Shown here: positions 47,422 to 55,741 of the stretch, one piece after another
How the letters are laid out: each line of letters begins with the position of its first letter
Numbering within the stretch: position 1 is the first letter of the stretch
Assembly: GCF_030348945.1 (NCBI RefSeq)
Contig: NZ_JAUCEN010000002.1
Location: 434,001-498,000 of the forward strand
From: Peribacillus sp. ACCC06369
GTDB lineage: Bacteria; Bacillota; Bacilli; Bacillales; DSM-1321
Reading direction: 5' to 3'
Length of the DNA stretch: 64,000 bases
Program-made: the position numbers and the translations under genes
Notes under the pieces: generated by a model
What the model was told of the DNA's origin: nothing
What the model saw: the letters and a program-made list of their open reading frames with translations, nothing else
Databases searched by the model: none

Positions 47422-49337
47422 AAATATATGAAGCCAAGACATTGACGGCCGCAACCAAGTCGCGGGCCAAGCAATATGAAGAACTAAAGAAGGAAGTCAC
47501 AGCCCTGAAAAAGGAATTTCAGGGCATCGTCGGCCTGGATAACGAGTTTCAAGGGGCCGGTGCCGCAGCCATCAAAAGCTTTTATGAAGCACAAATCGAG
47601 GTGGCCGACGCCTGGATGGAACTATTCACTACCCAGATCAGTTTTTTGGAAGGCATTCCAGCCAGTCTGGAAGAGGCGGACCTATCCGGAAATACGGTGG
47701 TCGAGGTTCCCTTTTTAGATGGCGAAGTCTCGACCGGCATTAACCGAGCGAAGTCGCTTGTCGATGAACAAGCGAACGATCTCCAAAGGATCCTGAATAG
47801 CATTGACGATATCCTGCCTCTTGATATGTTCAACCAAAAGGACTTTAATGAAAAAATCACGCTGGCCGGACAAAGGCTGGACGACACCGTGACAAAGGTC
47901 GAGAATGTCGACCGGCAATTGGTCGAGGAATATGATGTGTCCGTCGGGCAGGAAAACGTGGCCGTTGGCCTCTTCCGCGCCTTGCTTGATGCCACCAAAC
48001 AGGACGGCAACGTTTCGCCGATGACGTTCAACCAATCGGCATTTAAGAATAGTGACGTCTATCAAGTGAAGGATGAAGTCGCCGGTCAGATGAAAGACTA
48101 TCAGACCTTCAAAAAGCAACAAGCCGAAGCCCAGAAAATCGAACGTGAAATGGAAGAACTCGAAAACCGCCCGTGGTATGAAAAAGCCTGGGATACCACA
48201 AAAACCTTTACAGGGGAATTCACGGGATATTATGATTCAATCAGGGCCTCAACCGGAGTCGATCCAGTAACGGGCCGCAAGCTGTCCGATGCTGAAAGAA
48301 TCGCAGCCGGCGCCATGGCGGCCGCTGGATTCATCCCCGTCGTCGGCTGGGCCGGCCGGGCAATCAAGGGCGGCAGCGCCATCTACAAAACGGCCAAAGG
48401 ACTCAACGCGGCGAACCACGCGCTCGATGCCTATAAAACAACAAAAGGCTTTAGCCTCCTCCAGAAAACCGAATACGGGATATACGGACTCCTCGCAGCC
48501 AACGGCCTCGGCGAAGCAGTCACCGGCAAGGACATGTTCGGCAACCAGCTAACCGAGGAACAGCGCCAGAACGGGCTGTTGATGGCAATTGGCATCGGCG
48601 GTGTGGCAGGTGCGGCTAAGTATGTGGATAGTCGACAGCTTAAAAATATTAGTGAACAAACAACTAACGGTAGAAAAGTTAAAACCCAATTTGACTCAAA
48701 AAAATTAAAGGACCTACAAGGCTTTAATATTAAAATAGATGATGTACTCAAAAATGTGGGCATGACCTCGTCAGAGTTTAAAGAATTAAAATTAAAATCG
48801 CATGATGAGTTAACGGATTTGGAAGTAGAAAAATTAAAAACAATTAGAGAAGCTGTTCCACCTATTACAAGGACAACTATTTTACAGAAAACCATTCCAG
48901 GGCAGGATATAGAAAAATACTTAGATGGCACATATTCTGAAATTGGAGGTTACGTTGCAAAAGCCGAAGATGTTCATGATATAAAGCTTTATGATGATTT
49001 CGTTGAAAGTTTGAGGTTAGATTATACGGATTGGAATGGGAAAAGACCATTTCCAGAAGGAGGAAGTACCTACGGTGTTATAAAATTTATGACACAAAAA
49101 GTAGATAATGTATATGTTCCATATGGGGAGAAATTTGGGGGCTTAAATACAGATGGTCCTCCATGTACACTAAACGGTTTTACGGGGTCTAGAAATGATA
49201 AAGTAATACCTGAATTTAAATTTGAAGGTAGATTCCTACCGAAAAATGGCGCAGAATTATATAAAGTTGAAAATGGCGAAGAAATATTAGTCGGGATTTT
49301 TGATGGTAGAGAGAAGAAGTTTACATCTGTAATATAA
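47418..49337 (+). CDS. LXG polymorphic toxin, full length
   Basis: 639 residues. Residues 1-205 form the LXG export domain (KIYEAKTLTAATKSRAKQYEELKKEV... SFYEAQIEVADAWMEL). About 250-395 is a conserved pre-toxin region with the PT-TG phrase STGVDPVTGRKLSDAERIAAGAMAAAGFIPVVGWAGRA and QLTEEQRQNGLLMAIGIGGVAGAA. The last 240 residues are the variable tip. Base use changes from GC-rich to AT-rich exactly at the 48541-48619 repeat, marking the tip as exchanged DNA. The tip's activity is not recognised. Followed by its immunity gene. Confidence 0.9.
   Translation: MKIYEAKTLTAATKSRAKQYEELKKEVTALKKEFQGIVGLDNEFQGAGAAAIKSFYEAQIEVADAWMELFTTQISFLEGIPASLEEADLSGNTVVEVPFLDGEVSTGINRAKSLVDEQANDLQRILNSIDDILPLDMFNQKDFNEKITLAGQRLDDTVTKVENVDRQLVEEYDVSVGQENVAVGLFRALLDATKQDGNVSPMTFNQSAFKNSDVYQVKDEVAGQMKDYQTFKKQQAEAQKIEREMEELENRPWYEKAWDTTKTFTGEFTGYYDSIRASTGVDPVTGRKLSDAERIAAGAMAAAGFIPVVGWAGRAIKGGSAIYKTAKGLNAANHALDAYKTTKGFSLLQKTEYGIYGLLAANGLGEAVTGKDMFGNQLTEEQRQNGLLMAIGIGGVAGAAKYVDSRQLKNISEQTTNGRKVKTQFDSKKLKDLQGFNIKIDDVLKNVGMTSSEFKELKLKSHDELTDLEVEKLKTIREAVPPITRTTILQKTIPGQDIEKYLDGTYSEIGGYVAKAEDVHDIKLYDDFVESLRLDYTDWNGKRPFPEGGSTYGVIKFMTQKVDNVYVPYGEKFGGLNTDGPPCTLNGFTGSRNDKVIPEFKFEGRFLPKNGAELYKVENGEEILVGIFDGREKKFTSVI
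48541..48619 (+). repeat. 79-bp recombination repeat, copy 1 (inside the toxin gene)
   Basis: Identical to 49890-49968. It encodes NQLTEEQRQNGLLMAIGIGG..., the end of the pre-toxin region; sequence diverges completely right after GCGGCTAA. It marks the point at which toxin tips can be swapped. Confidence 0.9.
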
Positions 49338-49359
49338 AACTAAGTAATGGAGGATATAA

Positions 49360-49749
49360 ATGATAAGAAAAGGTGAGTATACTATATATAATGGGAAAGA
49401 ATATAGGTTTATAGAATCAGATAAAGTAGAGTTCATTGAATTAATAAGCAATGATAAAAAGGATATGGACAATGGATTTACTCATTATAAGAATAATATT
49501 TACACAAAAATGGTTCATATAAATCAGGTTAATGAATTATTTTCTATAAATCCTTATGCCAAATATAAGGGGGAGATGTTTCCAGCATCTGAAGATGGAA
49601 AAACAGGTAAAGTGCTGTTGGATACAACCAACACTGAACTTGCCAAAAAAATGGATTTTGAAAGAACAGATAAATATATGTACTCCAAATATGTAGAATG
49701 GGATGAAGTTGAAATAATTGAGGAGAGGAAGCCCTATTCATTAGATTGA
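49360..49749 (+). CDS. Probable immunity protein for the full-length LXG toxin
   Basis: 129 residues, acidic, no signal peptide: MIRKGEYTIYNGKEYRFIESDKVEFIELISND...WDEVEIIEERKPYSLD. It sits 22 bases after the toxin, with GGAGG before its start, the standard position for a cognate immunity protein. No named immunity family recognised. The final 22 codons reappear, slightly changed, as a relic at 51943-52018. Confidence 0.75.
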   Translation: MIRKGEYTIYNGKEYRFIESDKVEFIELISNDKKDMDNGFTHYKNNIYTKMVHINQVNELFSINPYAKYKGEMFPASEDGKTGKVLLDTTNTELAKKMDFERTDKYMYSKYVEWDEVEIIEERKPYSLD

Positions 49750-49808
49750 TTCCTCGTTTAAAATGCCTTTAATATTTATTGAACTGTTCCCCTAATATGG
49801 ACAATAGT

Positions 49809-49833
49809 AAAAGCCCCTTATTAGGGGCTTTTC
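49809..49833 (+). terminator. Terminator after the first immunity gene
   Basis: AAAAGCCCC / GGGGCTTTT with loop TTATT. Confidence 0.8.
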
Positions 49834-49889
49834 TATATCTTATAACTAGAATCCAATTTTATAATCAATTCAATTTTTAGCTCCACTTT

Positions 49890-49968
49890 GCAACCAGCTA
49901 ACCGAGGAACAGCGCCAGAACGGGCTGTTGATGGCAATTGGCATCGGCGGTGTGGCAGGTGCGGCTAA
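49890..49968 (+). repeat. 79-bp recombination repeat, copy 2 (head of the orphan cassette)
   Basis: Exact copy of 48541-48619 in the same orientation, in frame with the headless toxin that follows; upstream bases differ. Confidence 0.9.
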
Positions 49969-51016
49969 AGTCGCTGATAAAGTAGCAAGTGGTACAAAGT
50001 TCGTCCCTTACAGCAAGGAATTTGCGCAAAAGCAGGTACAGAAGGTTCAAGCTACAATAACAGACATAGCGAGATCAGGAAAAACCACGTTAAAAAATAT
50101 AGGTGAAGCAATCGGTAAAAAAGAAATCCCTAAACGGATAAGTATGGAACAAGTATCCCTCGCAGGAGGACCAACCCTTCGCCAAGTTATGATGGAAAAG
50201 CAGACAATTAAAGAAGCCTATCAGAAATTCACGGTGAAGGATAGCAAAGTAGAGGGTGTTTCAGGGGAGAGTATTTCTAAGGGTACGGATGATCTTAAGT
50301 TTAATAATGTTGGGGAGTATTTTAATAGTATCAATAATATTGGAAAACGAGATGATTTAACGAGTGAACAGAAGCTTGTAAAGATTCACGAAGCATATGC
50401 CGCATTAGAAATAAAAGGTGATGTTACTGTTGTTAAAGGCACAAAATTCCTTCGTCCAGAAGGGTTTGGTCGAAATGGTAGAATGATTGTGGATTGGCCA
50501 GATAAAATGGGGTTTGTAGAAGAATCCATCCAGCCAATTGATAGAAATAGTCCGTTACCAGAAAGATGGGATAGAGTAGGTGGAAAAGGTGGAGAGAATT
50601 TCACCACTTTACCTCATAATGGTATTCCATACACATATGATCAACGTGCAATACCGTATATAGAAAACCCTGCTGCAAGGCACGTTGGGCATTTTAATAA
50701 TGAATCTTATTTTGAATCTATTGATGCAGTCAAAAGTGGAAATCTTGAAGAGCTAAATCGAATTGTAGTGGCCAATGGAAGAACAGCAATTTCTGATTCA
50801 GAATTTGCTGATTTTAAGGCTTATTATGACGATTTCCAAGATAGAGTACAAAAATTTATTGGAAATACAGATACTACTTACGGAGTGAAAGGTACTGCTG
50901 CTTCCTGGACTAGTAGCTCTACAGGTGAGAAGTTAATGAATGGTGGAGCAGAACAAATTGTAACGCCATTAAATGGTGAGATGCTAGAGATTATAGGAAT
51001 TATACCTAAATACTAG
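49931..51016 (+). CDS. Orphan LXG toxin C-terminal cassette (TNT-like tip)
   Basis: About 361 residues, lacking LXG and most of the pre-toxin region. The frame is open from 49865 without a good ribosome site, so it is probably silent until joined to a head. The tip contains WPDKMGFVEESIQPIDRNSPLPERWDRVGGKGGENFTTLPHNGIPYTYDQRAIPY. The order LP...DRxGG..G..F...P.G.PY..RA(L/I)P resembles the TNT NAD-glycohydrolase fold (PF14021), though about 100 residues follow that block and the match needs a profile search. Followed 11 bases later by a small putative immunity gene. Confidence 0.75.
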   Translation: MAIGIGGVAGAAKVADKVASGTKFVPYSKEFAQKQVQKVQATITDIARSGKTTLKNIGEAIGKKEIPKRISMEQVSLAGGPTLRQVMMEKQTIKEAYQKFTVKDSKVEGVSGESISKGTDDLKFNNVGEYFNSINNIGKRDDLTSEQKLVKIHEAYAALEIKGDVTVVKGTKFLRPEGFGRNGRMIVDWPDKMGFVEESIQPIDRNSPLPERWDRVGGKGGENFTTLPHNGIPYTYDQRAIPYIENPAARHVGHFNNESYFESIDAVKSGNLEELNRIVVANGRTAISDSEFADFKAYYDDFQDRVQKFIGNTDTTYGVKGTAASWTSSSTGEKLMNGGAEQIVTPLNGEMLEIIGIIPKY

Positions 51017-51027
51017 GAGGGCTAGAC

Positions 51028-51279
51028 GTGACAAAACAAGAGTTCTTAAATAGATATGAAGCTGAAAAACTAAATATTGGTGAATATATTATGGTACTAG
51101 ATACTATAACGGATGAGTCGCTAGTAATAGGATGTGCACATGATCAAGGAGTGTGGAAAGTTTATAAAACAAGAGAGAGAGGAGGTCACTATATAATTAA
51201 AGAAATTGCTAGTGAAAATGAAGCATTTGATTTTCTTTATGAGTTAATATTAAGTAGACATAACAGAATTAATAATTAA
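51028..51279 (+). CDS. Probable immunity protein for the orphan toxin
   Basis: 83 residues: TKQEFLNRYEAEKLNIGEYIMVLDTITDESLVIGCAHDQGVWKVYKTRERGGHYIIKEIASENEAFDFLYELILS. The phrase VYKTRERGG...EAFDFLYELI recalls a small immunity-protein family (Imm59, from memory). AGGAGGG precedes the start. Its position right after the orphan tip fits a cassette that moves as toxin plus immunity. Confidence 0.7.
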   Translation: MTKQEFLNRYEAEKLNIGEYIMVLDTITDESLVIGCAHDQGVWKVYKTRERGGHYIIKEIASENEAFDFLYELILSRHNRINN

Positions 51280-51942
51280 AATTTGCATTAGATGGGAAAG
51301 TGTAAAAACACCACTTATTATTCAATTTATATTTTGCATACAGGAATGACCGAACTTGTAGCAAAACATGTACAGGTAATTGAAAAACAAAGCATATTTG
51401 AAGTGTACAAAAAAAGAAAAGGCCATTTTCAAGAATCGACTCCATGATGGTTGTACCATCATAAGCTAGTGTTTACACCCCCATATCTCGACAAGATAAA
51501 ATAAGACACACGAGCTTAGGCGAGATGACATTTTATTGTATGGGGGGTACAAAGTACAGGGAATGTATAGTAAACTAACGAATGCACACAAGCTCGTACG
51601 TTTTAAAGGTATTACTTGTCACGAGACACAAAAGCTGTCATATTGTTTTTACAATGCAATGAAACCTACAAACTTAAAACGAACATAGAAACTTAGAAAA
51701 TATACAAACTTAAAGCACTTGATTGTCACTTATGGCAACGAGTGCTTTTTTGCGTTTTGATTTAGAAACAAGTAGGTACACGTATAATTTTATAAGTGTA
51801 CTAAGTGTTAAATTTATACACTGTAATTGGCTTTATACAGTGTACGACACTACTAGAGAAAAAACGATATAAAAATTAAGGGTTGTATTATTTTTTGAAG
51901 TCATCATACAGTACGTTTTAACGGATTTACGTTACGAACACG
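51280..51942. other. Gene-poor stretch after the orphan cassette, with structured elements
   Basis: No full gene. Holds a 33-codon frame at 51346-51447 (MTELVAKHVQVIEKQSIFEVYKK...), perhaps an immunity-gene scrap; a palindrome ATGATGGT-TGT-ACCATCAT at 51444-51462; a long-range hairpin closed by ACCCCCATA / TATGGGGGGT at 51476-51550; a terminator-like stem AAGCACT...AGTGCTTTTTT at 51713-51751; and TACACTGTA / TACAGTGTA arms near 51817-51845. Confidence 0.5.
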
Positions 51943-52018
51943 TTATCCGTACTCCAAATATGTGGAATGGGATGAAGTGGAGATAATCGAAGAGAGGAAG
52001 CCCTATATATTAGATTAA
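51943..52018 (+). pseudogene. 3' relic of a second immunity gene
   Basis: Reads YPYSKYVEWDEVEIIEERKPYILD-stop, nearly identical to the last 22 codons of the immunity protein at 49360-49749 (one Ser to Ile change), with DNA divergence at several codons. No start or upstream part is present. It is followed by its own terminator. Confidence 0.85.
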
Positions 52019-52028
52019 TATCCCCGTT

Positions 52029-52060
52029 AAAAAGCCCTTGAGGTTAAGGGCCTTTTTTAT
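52029..52060 (+). terminator. Terminator after the immunity relic
   Basis: AAGCCCTT / AAGGGCC-TTTTTT. Confidence 0.75.
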
Positions 52061-52148
52061 GAGGGGTATCAAACTAAAGGCAACGAATCAGCCCCAGTTG
52101 ATTCAGTAATGACAGTATTCTTCCGTTACCATATCGAAGGTGCCAGAA

Positions 52149-53405
52149 TTATAATAGCTTAAGTAGAGCCTGTGCACCTGTTAGGATAAGCCCTATTATA
52201 AAACCACAGACCGCTCCGTTCACACGAATCCATTGTAAGTCTTTTCCTACACCATTTTCCATCATATCAATCAGCGTTTCATTGTCTAGCTTATCTAAAT
52301 TTTCTTGTACAAGATTGCCGATCTGCGTATGATTGTTTTCAATGAGAACAGTAATTTGTTTCTGTATCCATTGATCGATGTGGGTGCTATTTTCTTTAAT
52401 ATTGTCCAGTATGTGATGAATCATTGGAGTCAGATACGTATCCAAGAAATGTTCATCTTCGACGAAATCCAAAGCTTCTTGTTGAATTTGTTGTAGACTT
52501 CCCTTTATTGTCGCTTCAGGCTCCCATTTTGTCAGAAGTTGATTTTTCCATTTTTCAACTCCTTCTAACAGTTCCCGGTTATGGTTAATGCCTTGTATCT
52601 CTTTCCTGATATATAAGATTAAAGCCTCTCTATTCGGTTCGTCCTCGTTTTGTAAATTATTTACGACACTTAATAACAGGTTTTGTATGATATTCCCAAG
52701 TTTCTCTTCGTTAAGTAGGCTTTGAATGGATTTAACGGCAAACTGAAGCATACCTTCCAGTTCAATCTTGCTGAGTACATCCATGGAAACAGTGCCAAGA
52801 CGGTGACTGGTTTGTTTTTTTCCTAACCAATCTTCAGCTTTTTTCAAAACATGATCCAAAGCCTTCTTATCAAACTCTTCGTTAAGTAACTGTGAACTTA
52901 CTAAATGTAGAATCTTACTCATGTCTATGTTAGAAAGTGATGCTTTAATTTTTTTTGCAACGAAAGGTGTAATCTTTTCAATATCTAAATAACCAATCAT
53001 TTGCTTGATAAGTTTAATCAGGACTTTTCTAAAAGTATCACTTTGTATCTCTTTTACTAAAATAGGGATCAATTTCTCAGTAAAAGAAATATGTTTTACT
53101 TTGTCCTGAATACTTTCCTTAGAAAGCCAGTCGTTTTTTAACATCGAAACAAGTGCATTTGTCATTCTTTTACGATTGTTGGGCAAAAGCGCTGTATGGG
53201 GGATTGGTAATCCAAGCGGATGGCGGAATAATGCAGTGACTGCAAACCAATCTGCCAATCCTCCAACTAGACCTGCTTCAAACCCTCCATGTAATAAATC
53301 CAACGGTAAAGAACCTTGAAATGGAGTGGTTGCAATATAACCCGCCCCCATGATAATTAGTGAATACCTAGCAATTTTTCTAGACGATTTTATTTTTGGT
53401 GACAT
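52149..53405 (-). CDS. DUF445-family membrane protein
   Basis: 418 residues. N-terminal membrane segments with the family signature HGGFEAGLVGGLADWFAVTALFRHPLGLPIPHTALLPNNRKRMTNAL (about 36-85), a long helical middle and a C-terminal membrane segment (RVNGAVCGFIIGLILTGAQALLKLL). DUF445 proteins (YheB, YjiN types) have no settled function. It stands alone, with no terminator recognised downstream. Confidence 0.88.
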   Translation of the reverse strand: MSPKIKSSRKIARYSLIIMGAGYIATTPFQGSLPLDLLHGGFEAGLVGGLADWFAVTALFRHPLGLPIPHTALLPNNRKRMTNALVSMLKNDWLSKESIQDKVKHISFTEKLIPILVKEIQSDTFRKVLIKLIKQMIGYLDIEKITPFVAKKIKASLSNIDMSKILHLVSSQLLNEEFDKKALDHVLKKAEDWLGKKQTSHRLGTVSMDVLSKIELEGMLQFAVKSIQSLLNEEKLGNIIQNLLLSVVNNLQNEDEPNREALILYIRKEIQGINHNRELLEGVEKWKNQLLTKWEPEATIKGSLQQIQQEALDFVEDEHFLDTYLTPMIHHILDNIKENSTHIDQWIQKQITVLIENNHTQIGNLVQENLDKLDNETLIDMMENGVGKDLQWIRVNGAVCGFIIGLILTGAQALLKLL

Positions 53406-53625
53406 TATATTCTCTCATCCTTAAAATGAAATTCAATTACTATTAACGAATCATCAATATGTTTAATGTCTTACTTTTATTTAGTAGTATAGCAGGTAGT
53501 TCAAAAAAATACTCCCAACAAGGGTAGTAAGTTCATTTATTGGGAAATGGGGAAATCACTTATAAGACCACAATCATTGATATTTTCCTTTGAATTTCGA
53601 AGATGCGGATGGTTGATTCACAATA

Positions 53626-53656
53626 AAAAAAGCCGATTTAGTCAATCGGCTTTTTT
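53626..53656 (-). terminator. Terminator after the symporter gene
   Basis: AAAAAAGCCGATT / AATCGGCTTTTTT, T runs on both strands. Confidence 0.9.
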
Positions 53657-53697
53657 ATTCATTTAATGAAAAGAGTTTTTGGTTCATCTCCAAAAGA

Positions 53698-54675
53698 TTA
53701 TGATGCGTCTGCTTTTATCGAATTATTTTTAACGGTCCTTACATTTTTCTTATCTTTCATACGACTGAAGATATAGGCTAGAACGGAACCTGATATATTA
53801 TGCCAAACACTGAAAATGGCACTAGGTACAGCGGCCAAAGGCGAGAAGTGGGCTGTTGCTATAGCTACACCCAAACCAGAGTTTTGCATACCAACCTCCA
53901 TTGCAACAGCTTTCTGTTTAGCTAAATCCATCCCGCATAAACGAGCAAAGAAAAAGCCGAGTAAAAAACCAAGAACATTATGAAGAACGACTACTGCAAA
54001 AATAAGCAAACCTGTTTTAGCCAGCTGAGCTTGGCTGCCAGCTACTACGGCTGATACGATCAGAACGATAGAAATGACAGATACTAGAGGTAAAGCCTTT
54101 GCACCTGCCTCTGCCTGTTTACCGAAAAACTTTTTAACAATGAATCCAAGCATCAGTGGGATAATCACCACTTGAATTATGGAAATGAATAATGACCCAA
54201 TACTGATATTGACCCATTTACTTGCCAAGAGCAGAATAAGCAGGGGAGTTACGATAGGCGCTAGAATAGTGGAAACAGAAGCAATGGCAACTGCAAGCGC
54301 AACATTTCCTCTCGCAAGAAACACCATGACATTTGAAGCTGTTCCACTAGGGCAACATCCTACCAAAATAACACCAACAGCCACTTCTTTGGGCAAATCG
54401 AACCCTATTGCTAATACAAATGCCAATAATGGCATAATGATAAAATGTCCTGCTACCCCTAGTGCCACTTCTTTCGGACGTCGGAAAACTTCTTTGAAAT
54501 CCGATGTTGATAATGTAAGTCCCATGCCAAACATGACAATTCCTAATAATGGAACAATATAGTCTCCAATCCATACAAAATGATTAGGTAAGATATACGC
54601 AATAACTGCAAATATAATGACCCATAAGGTAAATGTTTTACCAGCAAATCCGCTGATTTTCTCTACTACTCCCAT
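53698..54675 (-). CDS. Bile acid:sodium symporter (BASS) family transporter
   Basis: 325 residues, about nine or ten membrane segments. Family sequences: GIVMFGMGLTLSTSDFKEVFRRPKEVALGV (about 44-73), VGCCPSGTASNVMVFLARGNVALAVAIASVSTILAPIVTPLL (sodium-site region, about 104-145), and MEVGMQNSGLGVAIATAHFSPLAAVPSAIFSVWHN. It resembles B. subtilis YocS. Bacterial members move organic anions such as pantoate; the substrate here is unknown. Confidence 0.9.
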   Translation of the reverse strand: MGVVEKISGFAGKTFTLWVIIFAVIAYILPNHFVWIGDYIVPLLGIVMFGMGLTLSTSDFKEVFRRPKEVALGVAGHFIIMPLLAFVLAIGFDLPKEVAVGVILVGCCPSGTASNVMVFLARGNVALAVAIASVSTILAPIVTPLLILLLASKWVNISIGSLFISIIQVVIIPLMLGFIVKKFFGKQAEAGAKALPLVSVISIVLIVSAVVAGSQAQLAKTGLLIFAVVVLHNVLGFLLGFFFARLCGMDLAKQKAVAMEVGMQNSGLGVAIATAHFSPLAAVPSAIFSVWHNISGSVLAYIFSRMKDKKNVRTVKNNSIKADAS

Positions 54676-55063
54676 AGTGACCTCCTAGATGTTTTAAAAT
54701 AATCCCATTATAGTTTATATTCAGAATATTTAAAACCCTTTTAGGCGATAAAAAAATATCAATACGTTTCTAACCAGCTTTTTGGGTAGTTTCATTATGG
54801 ACAGTCACATTGAAAAAAGTGATTTTTTGAACTGTAATTCTCTAGCGGTTGTTAACAAAGAAAAAGGTTTTAGAAATTCTGTTCACTTTTATCCTTTTTC
54901 TTTTTTTGAAAAATAAGAGAGGTGCAAATTATTGGCATACTAATTATATGGAAAGTAGCTACGGGTTTTCTAGAGTAGGAAATAGTATTTGTTGTTTTAC
55001 ATGTTTAATTATTGCTATGGTATGTTTAGCCAGTGCTATAAAAGAAGTGGAGATGTGGTTTCT
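54676..55063. other. Intergenic region before hssR
   Basis: No firm gene. A 39-codon frame at 54948-55067 (MESSYGFSRVGNSICCFTCLIIAMVCLASA...) encodes one hydrophobic segment and overlaps the hssR start. The nearby GAGAGGTG (54917-54924) is too far from its ATG. The hssR promoter must be here but was not resolved. Confidence 0.35.
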
Positions 55064-55741
55064 TTGATACATATATTAATTGCGGATGATGATCGGCATA
55101 TTCGGGAGTTGCTTAAATTTCACTTGGAAAAGGAAGGGTACATGGTATCTGAAGCGAAGGACGGGAATGAAGCTTCCATGATACTGGAGAAGGAACGGAT
55201 CCATCTTGCCGTTGTTGATATTATGATGCCGTTTAAAAACGGACTGGATCTTTGTAAGGAAATCCGGGATCAATATGATCTGCCGGTCATTTTATTGACA
55301 GCTAAAGATCAACTTATCGATAAGGAAAAGGGGTACTTTGCGGGTACGGATGATTACCTCGTAAAGCCATTTGAGCCACGGGAACTTCTATTTCGGATAA
55401 AAGCGCTATTGCGAAGGTACCGTATGGTGAATTCTGAATCCATTTCATTGAATCAAACGGTCATTGACCGTAAAAGTTATGAGGTACGACTAAATGGGAG
55501 TACGCTGCTCCTACCGCTTAAGGAATTTGAGCTGCTGGCTCAGCTGGGGAGTTTTCCTGATCAGGTCTTTACGCGTGAGCAGCTTATTGAATTGGTGTGG
55601 GGTGCTGATTTTGAAGGGGATGATCGGACGGTTGATGTCCATATTAAACGGTTAAGAGAACGTTTTGCCGGGCGGACCAATGATTTTGTTATAACGACAG
55701 TCCGTGGCTTAGGTTATAAACTGGAGGTCAACAAGAAGTGA
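55064..55741 (+). CDS. hssR: Heme response regulator HssR
   Basis: OmpR-type regulator, 225 residues. The receiver domain carries phospho-acceptor D52 (AVVDIMMP), and the winged-helix DNA-binding domain is at the C-terminus (TREQLIELVWGADFEGDDRTVDVHIKRLRERF...TTVRGLGYKLE). The run IMMPFKNGLDLCKEIRDQYDLPVILLTAKD...GTDDYLVKPFEPRELLFRIKALLRRY follows S. aureus HssR. TTG 55064 is chosen because GTGGAGATG lies upstream and the receiver starts there; an in-frame GTG at 55055 is possible. The stop overlaps the hssS start. Confidence 0.88.
   Translation: MIHILIADDDRHIRELLKFHLEKEGYMVSEAKDGNEASMILEKERIHLAVVDIMMPFKNGLDLCKEIRDQYDLPVILLTAKDQLIDKEKGYFAGTDDYLVKPFEPRELLFRIKALLRRYRMVNSESISLNQTVIDRKSYEVRLNGSTLLLPLKEFELLAQLGSFPDQVFTREQLIELVWGADFEGDDRTVDVHIKRLRERFAGRTNDFVITTVRGLGYKLEVNKK

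Noticed and set aside
47582..48122. Long minus-strand frames inside the LXG toxin gene
   Set aside because: They mirror the GC-rich coding frame of the toxin; no start signals and no family match.
51476..51550. CRISPR or insertion-sequence end
   Set aside because: The inverted arms occur once, with no repeat array, transposase frame or target duplication.
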